A DNA stretch of 64,000 nucleotides from Comamonadaceae bacterium (GTDB lineage: Bacteria > Pseudomonadota > Gammaproteobacteria > Burkholderiales > Burkholderiaceae_C): assembly GCA_947450695.1 (NCBI GenBank), contig CANFWV010000003.1, forward strand, positions 62,001-126,000, written 5' to 3'. The translations under genes and the position numbers were made by a program. The notes beneath the pieces were generated by a model. That model worked only from the letters and a program-made list of their open reading frames with translations, was not told the origin of the DNA and ran no database searches. Position 1 is the stretch's first letter; every line of letters starts with the position of its first letter. This document shows, piece by piece, positions 8,619 to 17,209 of this stretch.

Positions 8619-9316
8619 TGTCTCGACCTTGTTACAGCGATCGCCACGACGCGGGTCGTACGCTGGCGGAGCATCTCAGCCACTACAAAGACCAGCCCAA
8701 TGTGCTGGTTCTCGCCCTACCTCGCGGCGGCGTGGCAGTGGCTTACGAGGTGGCCCAAGCGCTCCATGCGCCGCTGGACGTTTGCGTGGTTCGTAAGCTC
8801 GGTTTACCGGGCCATGAGGAGTTCGCTATGGGTGCGATTGCCAGCGGTGGTGTGCGGGTGATGAACCCACTCCCCGGTATCACCATCGCACCGGAAGCCA
8901 TAAAAACAGTCTTGCTCAAAGAACAAAACGAGTTGCTCCGGCGCGAGAAGTTGTACAGAGCGCAACGCCCACCGGTCAAGATCGCCGGACGCACGGTCAT
9001 TTTGATTGATGACGGGCTAGCAACTGGGGCCACCATGCGCGCAGCCGCCGTATCCGTGCGACAACAACACCCTGCTCGTTTGGTGGTGGCCGTACCGGTC
9101 GGCGCCCGCGAAAGTTGCCAAAGCTTGCGCGACGTGGCTGACGAAATCATTTGCCCGGCCATGCCGGAACCTTTTCATGCCCTCAGCCTTTGGTATGACT
9201 TGATGCCGCAAGCCAGCGACGAAGAGGTCCGCACGCTGCTGCAAAAAGCTTGGCGAAAACATCCGTCCATGATTCAACTTGCCGCCAAATCAGCAGCTCA
9301 CTCAGCAGGACTTTGA
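8615..9316 (+). CDS. Phosphoribosyltransferase family protein
   Basis: A 233-residue type I phosphoribosyltransferase fold. The PRPP-binding loop VILIDDGLATGATMRAA is clear, and the N-terminal LALPRGGVAVAYEVA and VRKLGLPGHEEFAMGAIA segments match the subgroup found with hydrolases. ATG 8615 is chosen because an AAGGAGG site lies 8 bases upstream and it overlaps the preceding stop. The subgroup has no established substrate; it should not be read as a purine salvage enzyme. The erythromycin-esterase-like gene begins 3 bases after its stop, completing a three-gene unit. Confidence 0.85.
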   Translation: MMSRPCYSDRHDAGRTLAEHLSHYKDQPNVLVLALPRGGVAVAYEVAQALHAPLDVCVVRKLGLPGHEEFAMGAIASGGVRVMNPLPGITIAPEAIKTVLLKEQNELLRREKLYRAQRPPVKIAGRTVILIDDGLATGATMRAAAVSVRQQHPARLVVAVPVGARESCQSLRDVADEIICPAMPEPFHALSLWYDLMPQASDEEVRTLLQKAWRKHPSMIQLAAKSAAHSAGL

Positions 9317-9319
9317 GAT

Positions 9320-10708
9320 ATGCCGGTCAACTCACTTTTAAAAAACTCTATGCGGGTCAAAGACGCGCCGCGCACGTTACTTGAAGGTTTGCAGCGGCAT
9401 CTGCAACCATTAAGAGGCGCCGAAGATGATTACGACCTGCTGCTAAAAGCCATTGGCTCTGCACACTTTGTGCTGATCGGTGAAGCCTCGCATGGCACCC
9501 AAGAGTTTTACCGAGAGCGTGTGAAGATTACTCAGCGATTGATTATGGAAAAGGGCTTCACGGCCATTGCGGTTGAGGCTGACTGGCCAGACGCTTGGCG
9601 CGTGAACCGCTATGTGCTCGGCGTCTCGGGGGACAAAGATGCCCGCGAAGCCTTGGCCGGCTTTGAACGCTTTCCATCTTGGATGTGGCGCAACACCGAA
9701 GTCTGCGACTTCGTTGAATGGCTGCGCCAGCACAACAGCAGCGTCAGCCCTGCGAAGCAAGTCGGTTTTTTCGGTATGGACTTGTACAGCCTCTTCCGCT
9801 CGATGGAAGAAGTGCTAACTTTTTTAGACCGCACCGATCCAGCGGCAGCAAAGCAGGCGCGCGCTCGATATGCTTGCTTCGACCACGTTGGCCAAAACAG
9901 CCAAGCCTATGGCTACGCCGCAGCCTTCGGCATGGCCCGCAGCTGTGAAGACGAGGTCGTCAAGCAACTCCGCGACATGACCGTGGACTTGAACCCGACC
10001 CTTGCAGCGCTAAGATTAGAGCGCGACGAGTATTTTTACGCCCAGCAAAATGCACGACTTGTCCGCAACGCCGAAGCCTACTACCGCAGCATGTTCCGGG
10101 GCCGCGTGTCATCTTGGAATCTGCGGGACAGCCACATGGTCGAGACGCTGACCGCACTATCACAGCACTTGGGTGAAGGCGCTGCAACAGATCCACCCCA
10201 TATGATCGTCTGGGCGCACAACTCACACCTAGGCGACGCAGGCGCCACAGAAATGGGAGACCGCGGCGAGTGGAACGTAGGACAGCTCATGCGGGAACGT
10301 TATGGCGACGATGCGTTTTTAGTTGGCATGAGCACACATCATGGCTCGGTCACAGCCGCTTCAGAATGGGACGAACCACCGCAGCGAAAACGCGTTCGAC
10401 CCGGCTTGAACGGAAGCTGGGAGGCTGTATTTCACCAAGTGAACACGATGAATTTCATGCTCTTACTAAAAGCGCATTCAGAGCTGCAAATATTGACCCA
10501 AGCAATGCGCCTACAACGCGCGATTGGCGTGATTTATCGTCCCAAAACCGAACGCCAGAGCCACTACTTTTTTACGCATCTGGATCGGCAGTTTGATGCC
10601 GTACTGCACTGGGACGAAACCCATGCACTGGAACCTCTAGAGAAGGGGTTGGCCTGGCATAAAGAGGAAGGAGGGGAGTTACCGGAGACGTATCCGTGGG
10701 GCATATAA
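9320..10708 (+). CDS. Erythromycin-esterase-like protein
   Basis: A 462-residue protein of the EreA/ChaN-like family. The N-terminal signature LIGEASHGTQEFYRER carries the conserved Glu and His used in catalysis, and later AIAVEADWPDAWRVNRY and MIVWAHNSHLGDA are family blocks. Resistance esterases EreA and EreB are related, but the many chromosomal members beside phosphoribosyltransferases have no shown macrolide activity. From memory, similar domain pairs are fused in mycobacterial dormancy-regulon proteins (Rv2030c, Rv0571c), which suggests a stress role. Cytoplasmic, no signal peptide visible. Confidence 0.85.
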   Translation: MPVNSLLKNSMRVKDAPRTLLEGLQRHLQPLRGAEDDYDLLLKAIGSAHFVLIGEASHGTQEFYRERVKITQRLIMEKGFTAIAVEADWPDAWRVNRYVLGVSGDKDAREALAGFERFPSWMWRNTEVCDFVEWLRQHNSSVSPAKQVGFFGMDLYSLFRSMEEVLTFLDRTDPAAAKQARARYACFDHVGQNSQAYGYAAAFGMARSCEDEVVKQLRDMTVDLNPTLAALRLERDEYFYAQQNARLVRNAEAYYRSMFRGRVSSWNLRDSHMVETLTALSQHLGEGAATDPPHMIVWAHNSHLGDAGATEMGDRGEWNVGQLMRERYGDDAFLVGMSTHHGSVTAASEWDEPPQRKRVRPGLNGSWEAVFHQVNTMNFMLLLKAHSELQILTQAMRLQRAIGVIYRPKTERQSHYFFTHLDRQFDAVLHWDETHALEPLEKGLAWHKEEGGELPETYPWGI

Positions 10709-10758
10709 GTTGTCAGGAGTACCTAGCCCGACCTACCGCGCTCAGTGGAATGCGAGCT

Positions 10759-11295
10759 TCAGCGCACGCGTTTGCTGGCAAGCTTGAATATCAAAACCAC
10801 GACGACAAGGCAGAAAGCGATAAAAGCCAGAAAAGACCAGTTGGCGATAGACAGACCCCATAAAGTCCAATCAACCTTACTGCAATCTCCACTGCCCTTG
10901 AAGATCATGGGAATCACACGTTGCAAGGGGAAAGTTTCAATCATGCCGTAGAAGTCGCGCCCGCAGGCGGCAACTTCAGGCGGAAACCATTGCAGCCAAC
11001 TCTGGCGGGCAGCCACAAAAGCACCAAAACCTGAGGTGAGAAGCAAGAGGCCCGAACCAGTGATCAAGACCGGGCGGCCTGAATAAATGGCAGTTAGCCC
11101 GGCAAGCAGGGCCACCAACACCAGTGCGTAACGCTGAACAATGCACATTGGGCAAGGTTCAAGACCGACAACATGCTGCAAGTACAAACCAAAAGCCAGC
11201 ATAGCAACAGATGCCAAGCAGATCAGTGCCAGTACCCTGCGTGGAAATGCCGTGTTTTTCGTCAAAAACATGTTCATTTGTTGCCGATTATTCAA
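10759..11295 (-). CDS. dsbB: Disulfide bond formation protein B
   Basis: A 178-residue inner-membrane protein with four predicted membrane helices. The first redox pair is CPMC in GLEPCPMCIVQRYAL, and the second pair lies in the large periplasmic loop (AACGRDF and GSGDCSKV). DsbB reoxidises DsbA and passes electrons to quinone. The arginine after the first pair (VQRYAL) matches the quinone-binding position. It is transcribed away from its neighbours as a single gene. An alternative start is the second Met (MNMFL). Confidence 0.93.
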   Translation of the reverse strand: MNNRQQMNMFLTKNTAFPRRVLALICLASVAMLAFGLYLQHVVGLEPCPMCIVQRYALVLVALLAGLTAIYSGRPVLITGSGLLLLTSGFGAFVAARQSWLQWFPPEVAACGRDFYGMIETFPLQRVIPMIFKGSGDCSKVDWTLWGLSIANWSFLAFIAFCLVVVVLIFKLASKRVR

Positions 11296-11378
11296 CTGAG
11301 TTAGCTCAGCTTTTGGAAAGAATTTTTGTCAGAATGACAAACTGAGAGGCACCTGAAAAAAGGCGCCCCGTCAGATGC

Positions 11379-11621
11379 TTAAGCGGGCGGGTTGCTCAGC
11401 AATTCGTCGAGCCCTTTGCAAGAAGGTGCGCAAACTGCTTGGGCTTTGCCCAAGACCTTACGCGTACCCATCATGGAGCGGGGACGGTGCTTGCCGCACA
11501 TGAAGCACGACATGGTCGCGCTGCCAAAGGAGGTTGTAGCCACAAAAGGCGAACCCGATACTTTGGACTTATAGCGAAGACCATCTGGAAGGACGGCCGT
11601 TTTTGTTTCAGATCTTGCCAC
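11379..11621 (-). CDS. Small conserved protein with a CxxC and a later Cys pair
   Basis: An 80-residue basic protein. Four cysteines are arranged as SCFMCGKHR and, about 25 residues later, VCAPSC, which is compatible with a small zinc-ribbon or treble-clef fold. The sequence around CGKHRPRSMM is very basic, so nucleic-acid binding is possible. I have the impression of similar short proteins in Burkholderiales but cannot name a family. Coding is supported by the regular Cys spacing and normal codon use. Function unknown. Confidence 0.6.
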   Translation of the reverse strand: MARSETKTAVLPDGLRYKSKVSGSPFVATTSFGSATMSCFMCGKHRPRSMMGTRKVLGKAQAVCAPSCKGLDELLSNPPA

Positions 11622-11977
11622 TGGCGTTACCTTTTTCCGGTTGGCGCATAGCGCGTTCTATGACTTGTCTCGCCTGCTTAATAGCTGTCGGCGAACATCG
11701 ATTGACGAGCGGCACTTCAAATGCTTATCGGTTAGCAGGAGCAGGCCGATGACGTCGTTTTTGTTTTTCTTAGATATTTATTTTACCGCTCAAAGAAGAT
11801 GCATCGTTTAGGCAGATGACTTTGCCCCTCCCCATCTATCAGAAAAGAGAGCAAGAAGTAGGACCATTTCGGCTTGAAAGATAATCACATCTTGCTTCCG
11901 GTCGACATTTCAATTGTCGGAAGGACCGGCTTCTAAGCAACATTTTTTAACAGCGAACTCCGCGAAAGACTACACAT
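11622..11977. other. Intergenic stretch without a recognisable gene
   Basis: These 356 bases separate the small Cys protein from yggX. They are AT-richer than the surroundings, notably around 11760-11785. I see a weak inverted repeat CGACA/TGTCG at about 11902-11918 but no convincing ORF, tRNA or terminator. The segment presumably holds promoters for the divergent flanking genes. Confidence 0.5.
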
Positions 11978-12250
11978 ATGGCACGGATGGTTAACTGCAT
12001 CAAACTCGGCACGCAAGCAGAAGGCTTGGATCTACCGCCGTATCCCGGCCCATTAGGCAAACGCATCTGGGAAGAAGTGAGCAAAGCTGCGTGGGCTGAG
12101 TGGATGAAACAACAGACGATGCTAGTCAATGAAAACCGACTGAATTTGGCCGATGCCCGAGCTCGTCAATACCTTGCGCGACAAATGGAAAAACACTTCT
12201 TTGGCGACGGCGCAGATGCTGTGGCGGGCTACGTTCCACCCGCCCCTTGA
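11978..12250 (+). CDS. yggX: Fe(2+)-trafficking / oxidative damage protection protein YggX
   Basis: A 90-residue protein matching the YggX family along its whole length: [11 protein letters not shown] at the N-terminus with the conserved cysteine, then the [23 protein letters not shown] helix region broken by conserved Trp residues, and a C-terminal [15 protein letters not shown] helix. YggX is a small cytoplasmic protein linked to iron handling and protection of Fe-S clusters from oxidants. Its 3' end overlaps the start region of mnmC, so the two are likely translated from one message. Confidence 0.95.
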   Translation: MARMVNCIKLGTQAEGLDLPPYPGPLGKRIWEEVSKAAWAEWMKQQTMLVNENRLNLADARARQYLARQMEKHFFGDGADAVAGYVPPAP

Positions 12251-14054
12251 GCTTTTGCTGACAGCCCGGACCGTTTTTTTGCAAGGTTGCGGCCTGCCCA
12301 CCGCGTGGGCTGGCCAGCAGCAATGGCGGGTTCTCGAGACAGGCTTCGGGCTTGGCCTCAATTTTTTGATCACTTGGCGCGCATGGAAGAGTGATCCAAA
12401 TCGTCCCAATTTACTCCACTTCGTCTCGACCGAGGATTCTCCTGTTAGTGCGGGAAATCTCTTGCGCGAGGCCGCGAAGCATCCCGACTTGTTACCCTTG
12501 GCTGTAGAGCTAGCAGAGTACTGGCATGGCTTGCTTCCAGGCTTTCATCGCCTGGTTTTTGAAGGTGGAAAAGTCTTGCTAACGATCGGCATTGGTGACG
12601 TCAAAGGTTTGCTAAAAGAGCAGTCTTTTGAAGCGGATTCTGTTTACCTTGTAGACGTCAACCGGCCGCACAATCAAAATATTTGGGATACGCACTCGCT
12701 GAAATCCGTCGCCCGATGCTGCCGGCGTGGCACCCGTTTGGCGTGTTTAACGGGCAGCAACAGCGCGGCCGAAAGGCTCACGCAATCCGGCTTTGAAGTT
12801 ACCGATACGCCGGAAGGCACCGCCGAAGCGAAGCTTCTGCAAGCCTGCTTCAACCCGCATTGGGAACCCAAGAAAGCTGCCGCACCCAACAAGCCAAAAC
12901 AGCACGCACCCCAACGCTGTGTCGTCATTGGTGCCGGCTTAGCAGGTGCAGCCTGCGCCGCTAGTCTGGCGCGGCGAGGCTGGCAAGTGACGGTGCTAGA
13001 CGCACACGAGTCTGCCGCGGGTGGCGCTTCGGCACTTCCGGCAGGCATGTTGGCCCCACACACATCGCCCGACGACAGCTTGTTGTCGCGATTAACCCGA
13101 AACGGGCTACGCGCCACATGGCAAGTGGCCAAGGCGCAGCTCTTGGCCGATGTGGACTGGCAAGCCAGTGGCGTCCTGCAGCGCCGGTTTGACAACAGCG
13201 GGGGCTTACCCAGTGAATGGCCTGAAGCTGGAGAACATTGGAGTCGGCTCGCGGGACTCGGTGAAAACACCGCCCTTTGGCACGCATCTGGCGGCTGGAT
13301 CAAACCGAGACGACTGGTCGAGGCGCTGCTGGCGTCATCGGGCATCAGCCAGCGCTACGGCGTCAAAGTCGCAGGCCTGCAACTCACATCTGCAGCTGAC
13401 ACCGACGCTTTTTGGCAGGTGCTAGACACCCACGGTGAATGCTTGGCAGTGGCTGAACTGGTGGTCTTGGCGGCAGGTTTTGAAAGCGCTGGATTCGTGC
13501 CACCAAGAGGCCCAACCGCTGAGTCTCAGGCTGAGCACAAATCAACGCAGTTGACGCTGCAAGCAATTCGCGGTCAAGTCGCTTGGGGGACCGTCACGGA
13601 TGCCCACGCCATGCCGCTCGTTCCCGTCAACGGCCACGGCAGCTTCATCCCGGCCTTTAGCGGTGACGACAACAAAACCAGCTGGCTGATGGGTGCCACC
13701 TTCGAGCGAAACAACAACACCCCCGACATCAAAGTCAAGGACCGTCAAGAGATCTTCGAGCGACTGCGTCAGCTGCTACCGCAAACGGCAGAGGCTTTAA
13801 AGGCATCCTTCGAAACAAGCGAATCTTGGGCCGGCGTGCGCTGCGTTTCGCCCGATCGGTTGCCCATCGTCGGACCGCTGGACGATGAAGACCTGCCAGG
13901 CTTATGGGTGTGCACCGCTTTGGGCTCCAGAGGCTTGAGCTTTGCCGTACTGTGCGGAGAACTTCTGGCCGCCTGGCTACACGCCGAACCCTTGCCAATT
14001 GAAAAACGATTAGCACAATCACTACTGGCCAAGCGATATCGTTTTTCTGAATAA
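12216..14054 (+). CDS. mnmC: MnmC-like tRNA-modification protein, methyltransferase domain apparently degenerate
   Basis: Bifunctional MnmC finishes the mnm5 group at wobble uridine of certain tRNAs: a C-terminal FAD oxidase removes carboxymethyl and an N-terminal SAM methyltransferase adds methyl. Here the oxidase half is intact ([21 protein letters not shown], then a DAO-type core to the C-terminus). The SAM motif [11 protein letters not shown] is kept, but the protein begins almost directly at the [13 protein letters not shown] segment, lacking the usual 25-30 residue N-terminus because yggX ends there. The catalytic DGFxPxxNPxxW block reads [12 protein letters not shown], and the later region is also atypical. 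ATG 12216 is used; an in-frame ATG at 12153 lies deep inside yggX. Confidence 0.8.
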   Translation: MLWRATFHPPLELLLTARTVFLQGCGLPTAWAGQQQWRVLETGFGLGLNFLITWRAWKSDPNRPNLLHFVSTEDSPVSAGNLLREAAKHPDLLPLAVELAEYWHGLLPGFHRLVFEGGKVLLTIGIGDVKGLLKEQSFEADSVYLVDVNRPHNQNIWDTHSLKSVARCCRRGTRLACLTGSNSAAERLTQSGFEVTDTPEGTAEAKLLQACFNPHWEPKKAAAPNKPKQHAPQRCVVIGAGLAGAACAASLARRGWQVTVLDAHESAAGGASALPAGMLAPHTSPDDSLLSRLTRNGLRATWQVAKAQLLADVDWQASGVLQRRFDNSGGLPSEWPEAGEHWSRLAGLGENTALWHASGGWIKPRRLVEALLASSGISQRYGVKVAGLQLTSAADTDAFWQVLDTHGECLAVAELVVLAAGFESAGFVPPRGPTAESQAEHKSTQLTLQAIRGQVAWGTVTDAHAMPLVPVNGHGSFIPAFSGDDNKTSWLMGATFERNNNTPDIKVKDRQEIFERLRQLLPQTAEALKASFETSESWAGVRCVSPDRLPIVGPLDDEDLPGLWVCTALGSRGLSFAVLCGELLAAWLHAEPLPIEKRLAQSLLAKRYRFSE

Positions 14055-14055
14055 G

Positions 14056-14069
14056 CTTATGCGCATAAG
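14056..14069. promoter_or_regulatory. Perfect 14-bp palindrome between mnmC and the TSUP permease
   Basis: CTTATGCGCATAAG is a perfect palindrome located 2 bases after the mnmC stop and about 55 bases before the permease ATG. The spacing suits an operator of a dimeric regulator. There is no T-tract, so it is not a typical terminator. The regulator is unknown. Confidence 0.35.
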
Positions 14070-14124
14070 TGAAGAAGAAAACTGTCGTTTGAATTCACAT
14101 ATCCTTGTTTTACAGTAGCGCTCT

Positions 14125-14916
14125 ATGTATGATTTTGCGTTTATTTTTGCCGGCTTTGCCGTTGGCCTGATCGTCGGTCTGACGGGCGTCGGTGGGGGTT
14201 CGTTGATGACCCCGCTGCTGATTTTTGGATTCGATATCAAGCCACATCTGGCCATTGGTACCGATTTGCTTTTTGCGGCTTTCACAAAAATGGGTGGCAC
14301 TGTTAGCTTGGCGCGGCAACGCGTTGTTCCTTGGCGGTTGGTCGGAGCCCTCAGCATGGGCAGCATTCCAGCCGCGTTGCTGACACTGTATGTCCTGCAC
14401 GAGTTGGGCCCGGCCAACCCGGCCGTGCAAAAAGCCATGACGATGACGCTGGGTATAGCCTTGTTGTTCACGGCCTTCGCCACGCTTTACAAAGCCATTC
14501 AAGGTAAAAAAATCCCCCGCCAAATTGCGGGTGCGCAGTTAGAAGAGGCCACACGACCACGCCACTGGAGTCTGCCAATTTTGTTTGGCACTGTGATAGG
14601 AACCTTGGTCACCCTCACCTCTGTCGGTGCCGGTGCGATTGGTGTCACGGCGCTGATATTGCTCTACCCACTACTGCCACTGCCGCGCATTGTCGCGGCA
14701 GACATCGCTTACGCAGTGCCACTGACGCTGGTGGCCGGCCTAGGCCACGCCTCGCTCGGATCAGTCGACTGGCCGCTGCTGGGCAAGCTGCTGATCGGTT
14801 CGCTGCCAGGCATCTGGCTGGGTTCGCAGCTGGTTCACAAAACGCCAGACCGTATCATTCGTACCCTTTTGTCTTTGCTGCTGGCCTATGCCGGCGTCAA
14901 ACTGATCACCATCTGA
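14125..14916 (+). CDS. TSUP (TauE/SafE) family membrane permease
   Basis: A 263-residue polytopic membrane protein. The N-terminal repeat GFAVGLIVGLTGVGGGSLMTPLLI and the second-half GTLVTLTSVGAGAIGVTALILLYPL are the paired glycine-rich signatures of the TSUP family, which moves sulfite, sulfoacetate, sulfonates or other small anions. The gene lies 60 bases before cysI, so sulfate/sulfite movement linked to assimilation is the best inference. About seven to eight membrane helices are visible. Direction of transport is not predictable. Confidence 0.85.
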   Translation: MYDFAFIFAGFAVGLIVGLTGVGGGSLMTPLLIFGFDIKPHLAIGTDLLFAAFTKMGGTVSLARQRVVPWRLVGALSMGSIPAALLTLYVLHELGPANPAVQKAMTMTLGIALLFTAFATLYKAIQGKKIPRQIAGAQLEEATRPRHWSLPILFGTVIGTLVTLTSVGAGAIGVTALILLYPLLPLPRIVAADIAYAVPLTLVAGLGHASLGSVDWPLLGKLLIGSLPGIWLGSQLVHKTPDRIIRTLLSLLLAYAGVKLITI

Positions 14917-14975
14917 ACCGCTTGAAAAACGCTCTCTGTCACCCTTTTGTGACCCCCTTTTAATTTCAAACCGCT

Positions 14976-16781
14976 ATGTACCAATACACAGAATTTGACC
15001 GCCAGTTCGTCCGAGCACGGGCTGACCAATACCGTGACCAGCTCACGCGCTGGCAAGCAGGTACGCTGCCCGAAGATGAGTTTCGCCCGTTGCGCCTGCA
15101 AAACGGCTGGTACGTGCAGCGTTACGCGCCGATGTTGCGCGTAGCCGTGCCCTATGGCGAGCTCTCCAGCGCGCAAGTCCGGGTATTGGCCAAAATTGCC
15201 CGCGAATACGACCAGCCCAATGCCGAGCTGTTCCAAGCTGCCCAAGCCAAGCAAGACTTGCTCGGCCCTGTGCTGACCGGCGGTTTGGCCATCAGCTCCA
15301 AGCTGACCGCCGGCTATGCCCACTTCACCACGCGCCAGAACATCCAGTACAACTGGATTCCACTCGACAAATCAGCCGACGTGATGGACCTGCTGGCCAG
15401 CGTCGACATGCACGGCATCCAGACCAGCGGTAACTGCATCCGGAACATCACGAGCGACGAACGTGCCGGTATTGCAGCCGATGAAATTGCCGATCCGCGG
15501 CCGTTTGGCGAGATCCTGCGACAGTGGAGCACGCTGCACCCTGAATTCGCCTTCTTGCCTCGCAAGTTCAAAATCGCCGTGAGTGGCGCCCGTGAAGACC
15601 GCGCTGCCACAGCATGGCATGACGTCGGCCTGCATTTGATCCGCAACACCGAAGGCGAACTCGGCTTCAAAGTGTTGGTCGGCGGCGGCATGGGCCGCAC
15701 GCCCATCATTGGGACCGTGATCCGTGAGTTTCTGCCGTGGCATCAGGTGATGAACTTCATCGAAGCCATCGTTCGCGTTTACAACCGCTACGGCCGTCGC
15801 GACAACATTTACAAAGCCCGTATCAAGATTTTGGTCAAGGCCGAAGGTCAGCGCTACATCGACGACGTCGAGGCCGAATACCTGCAAATCATGGAACACG
15901 ATGGCGGCCCACACACGATCACACAAGAAGAACTCGACCGCGTCACGGCCTGCTTCGTGCCACCGTCGCTGAGCTGTGATCGTAAAACAGCCGATGCCAA
16001 AATTGCCAACATCCTGCGCGCTGCAGCTGAAGACGACATTGAATTTGGCCGTTGGCTCAAGCAAAACGTTGCTTCACACAAGAACCCAGATTTGCGCGCC
16101 GTGACCCTTTCTTTCAAACGCTTAGGCCAAGCGCCCGGCGATGCGACGGCAGACCAACTCGACAAGGCCGCCGAATTGGCTGACGCCTTCAGCGCTGGGG
16201 AACTGCGCGTCACACACGACCAAAACTTGCTGCTGCCATGGGTCGCCTGTGACCAGTTGCCGGAGCTCTGGCGCGCCGCCCGCAAGGCCGGCTTTGCACG
16301 TCCGAACATCCGCCTGTTGACCGACATGATTGCCTGCCCCGGTGGCGACTTTTGTTCATTGGCGAATGCCCGCTCGATCCCGATTGCCGAGGCCATCACT
16401 GAGCGCTACCAAGACATGGACGAGTTGCACGACCTCGGTGAGATTGACCTGCACATCAGCGGCTGCATCAACTCCTGCGGCCATCACCACAGCGGCCACA
16501 TCGGCATTTTGGGCGTCGACAAAGACGGCCTAGAGTGGTATCAAGTGTCGCTGGGCGGCTCTGACGGTTCAACCCTGAGCGGTGACCCTGTGCCAGGCAA
16601 AGTTGTCGGCCCATCGTTCACAGCGTCTGAAGTGCCCGAAGTCATTGAAGCGGTACTCGAGACTTATCGCCAGCACCGCACGACAGGCGAAACCTTCATT
16701 ACCACGCTGCGACGTGTCGGCATGGAGCCGTACAAGGCGGCTGCTAAGAGCGCACGCATCGCTGTGGTCGAACAGGCTTGA
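14976..16781 (+). CDS. cysI: Assimilatory sulfite (nitrite/sulfite) reductase hemoprotein
   Basis: A 601-residue siroheme/4Fe-4S reductase with the duplicated ferredoxin-like and siroheme-binding repeats of the family. The cluster cysteines lie in CPGGDFCSLANARS and in HISGCINSCGHHH. It reduces sulfite to sulfide with six electrons. No flavoprotein subunit gene (cysJ) is present; the DUF934 gene follows directly and a ferredoxin plus ferredoxin reductase lie 3.6 kb downstream, which suggests ferredoxin-type electron supply. Clear cysI context with cysH, cysD and cysN argues against a nitrite-only role. Confidence 0.93.
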   Translation: MYQYTEFDRQFVRARADQYRDQLTRWQAGTLPEDEFRPLRLQNGWYVQRYAPMLRVAVPYGELSSAQVRVLAKIAREYDQPNAELFQAAQAKQDLLGPVLTGGLAISSKLTAGYAHFTTRQNIQYNWIPLDKSADVMDLLASVDMHGIQTSGNCIRNITSDERAGIAADEIADPRPFGEILRQWSTLHPEFAFLPRKFKIAVSGAREDRAATAWHDVGLHLIRNTEGELGFKVLVGGGMGRTPIIGTVIREFLPWHQVMNFIEAIVRVYNRYGRRDNIYKARIKILVKAEGQRYIDDVEAEYLQIMEHDGGPHTITQEELDRVTACFVPPSLSCDRKTADAKIANILRAAAEDDIEFGRWLKQNVASHKNPDLRAVTLSFKRLGQAPGDATADQLDKAAELADAFSAGELRVTHDQNLLLPWVACDQLPELWRAARKAGFARPNIRLLTDMIACPGGDFCSLANARSIPIAEAITERYQDMDELHDLGEIDLHISGCINSCGHHHSGHIGILGVDKDGLEWYQVSLGGSDGSTLSGDPVPGKVVGPSFTASEVPEVIEAVLETYRQHRTTGETFITTLRRVGMEPYKAAAKSARIAVVEQA

Positions 16782-16792
16782 AAGAACCCATC

Positions 16793-17209
16793 ATGAAATT
16801 ACTCACCCCCCACGAGAACGCTAAAGACAACGCCACTGAACAGCCAGGCACCGTGGTTTTCGCCAACGATGCCGACCCGATGGACCTGCCGCTGGATGGC
16901 GTCAAACGCATCGACCTGCACTTTCCGAAGTTCACTGACGGTCGCGCCTATAGCCAAGCTTTTTTGCTGCGCCGCAGGCGTGAATTCACCGGCGAGATTC
17001 GCGCCACCGGCGACGTGTTGGTTGACCAGCTCGCCCAAATGGAACGCAGCGGCTTTAACGTGGCCGTGTTGCGCGCCGACCAACCACTTGACGTCGCACA
17101 GCGCGTGTTGGCCAGCTACCCGGGCTACGGCGTGGGCCGTTATCAGGGCGACGCCGTGCAGATCGAACCGCACTTTGCGCACACTGAAAAAGAAAGCGTC
17201 AGCTTATGA
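16793..17209 (+). CDS. DUF934 protein associated with sulfite reductase
   Basis: A 138-residue DUF934 protein. The family almost always sits directly after cysI in beta- and alphaproteobacteria, and is presumed to help electron transfer or assembly of the sulfite reductase, although no activity is established. Family landmarks visible are the IDLHFPKFTDGRAYSQA and RATGDVLVDQLAQMERSGF segments. ATG 16793 is preferred over an upstream in-frame TTG at 16778 that overlaps cysI. Its stop overlaps the cysH ATG (17206-17209). Confidence 0.88.
   Translation: MKLLTPHENAKDNATEQPGTVVFANDADPMDLPLDGVKRIDLHFPKFTDGRAYSQAFLLRRRREFTGEIRATGDVLVDQLAQMERSGFNVAVLRADQPLDVAQRVLASYPGYGVGRYQGDAVQIEPHFAHTEKESVSL

Noticed and set aside
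9320-10708. Macrolide resistance gene
   Set aside because: The erythromycin-esterase fold is shared by many chromosomal proteins; the linkage to phosphoribosyltransferase and hydrolase genes argues against a resistance role.
14976-16781. Nitrite reductase role for the hemoprotein
   Set aside because: It is embedded among cysH, cysD and cysN with DUF934, so sulfite is the more likely substrate.
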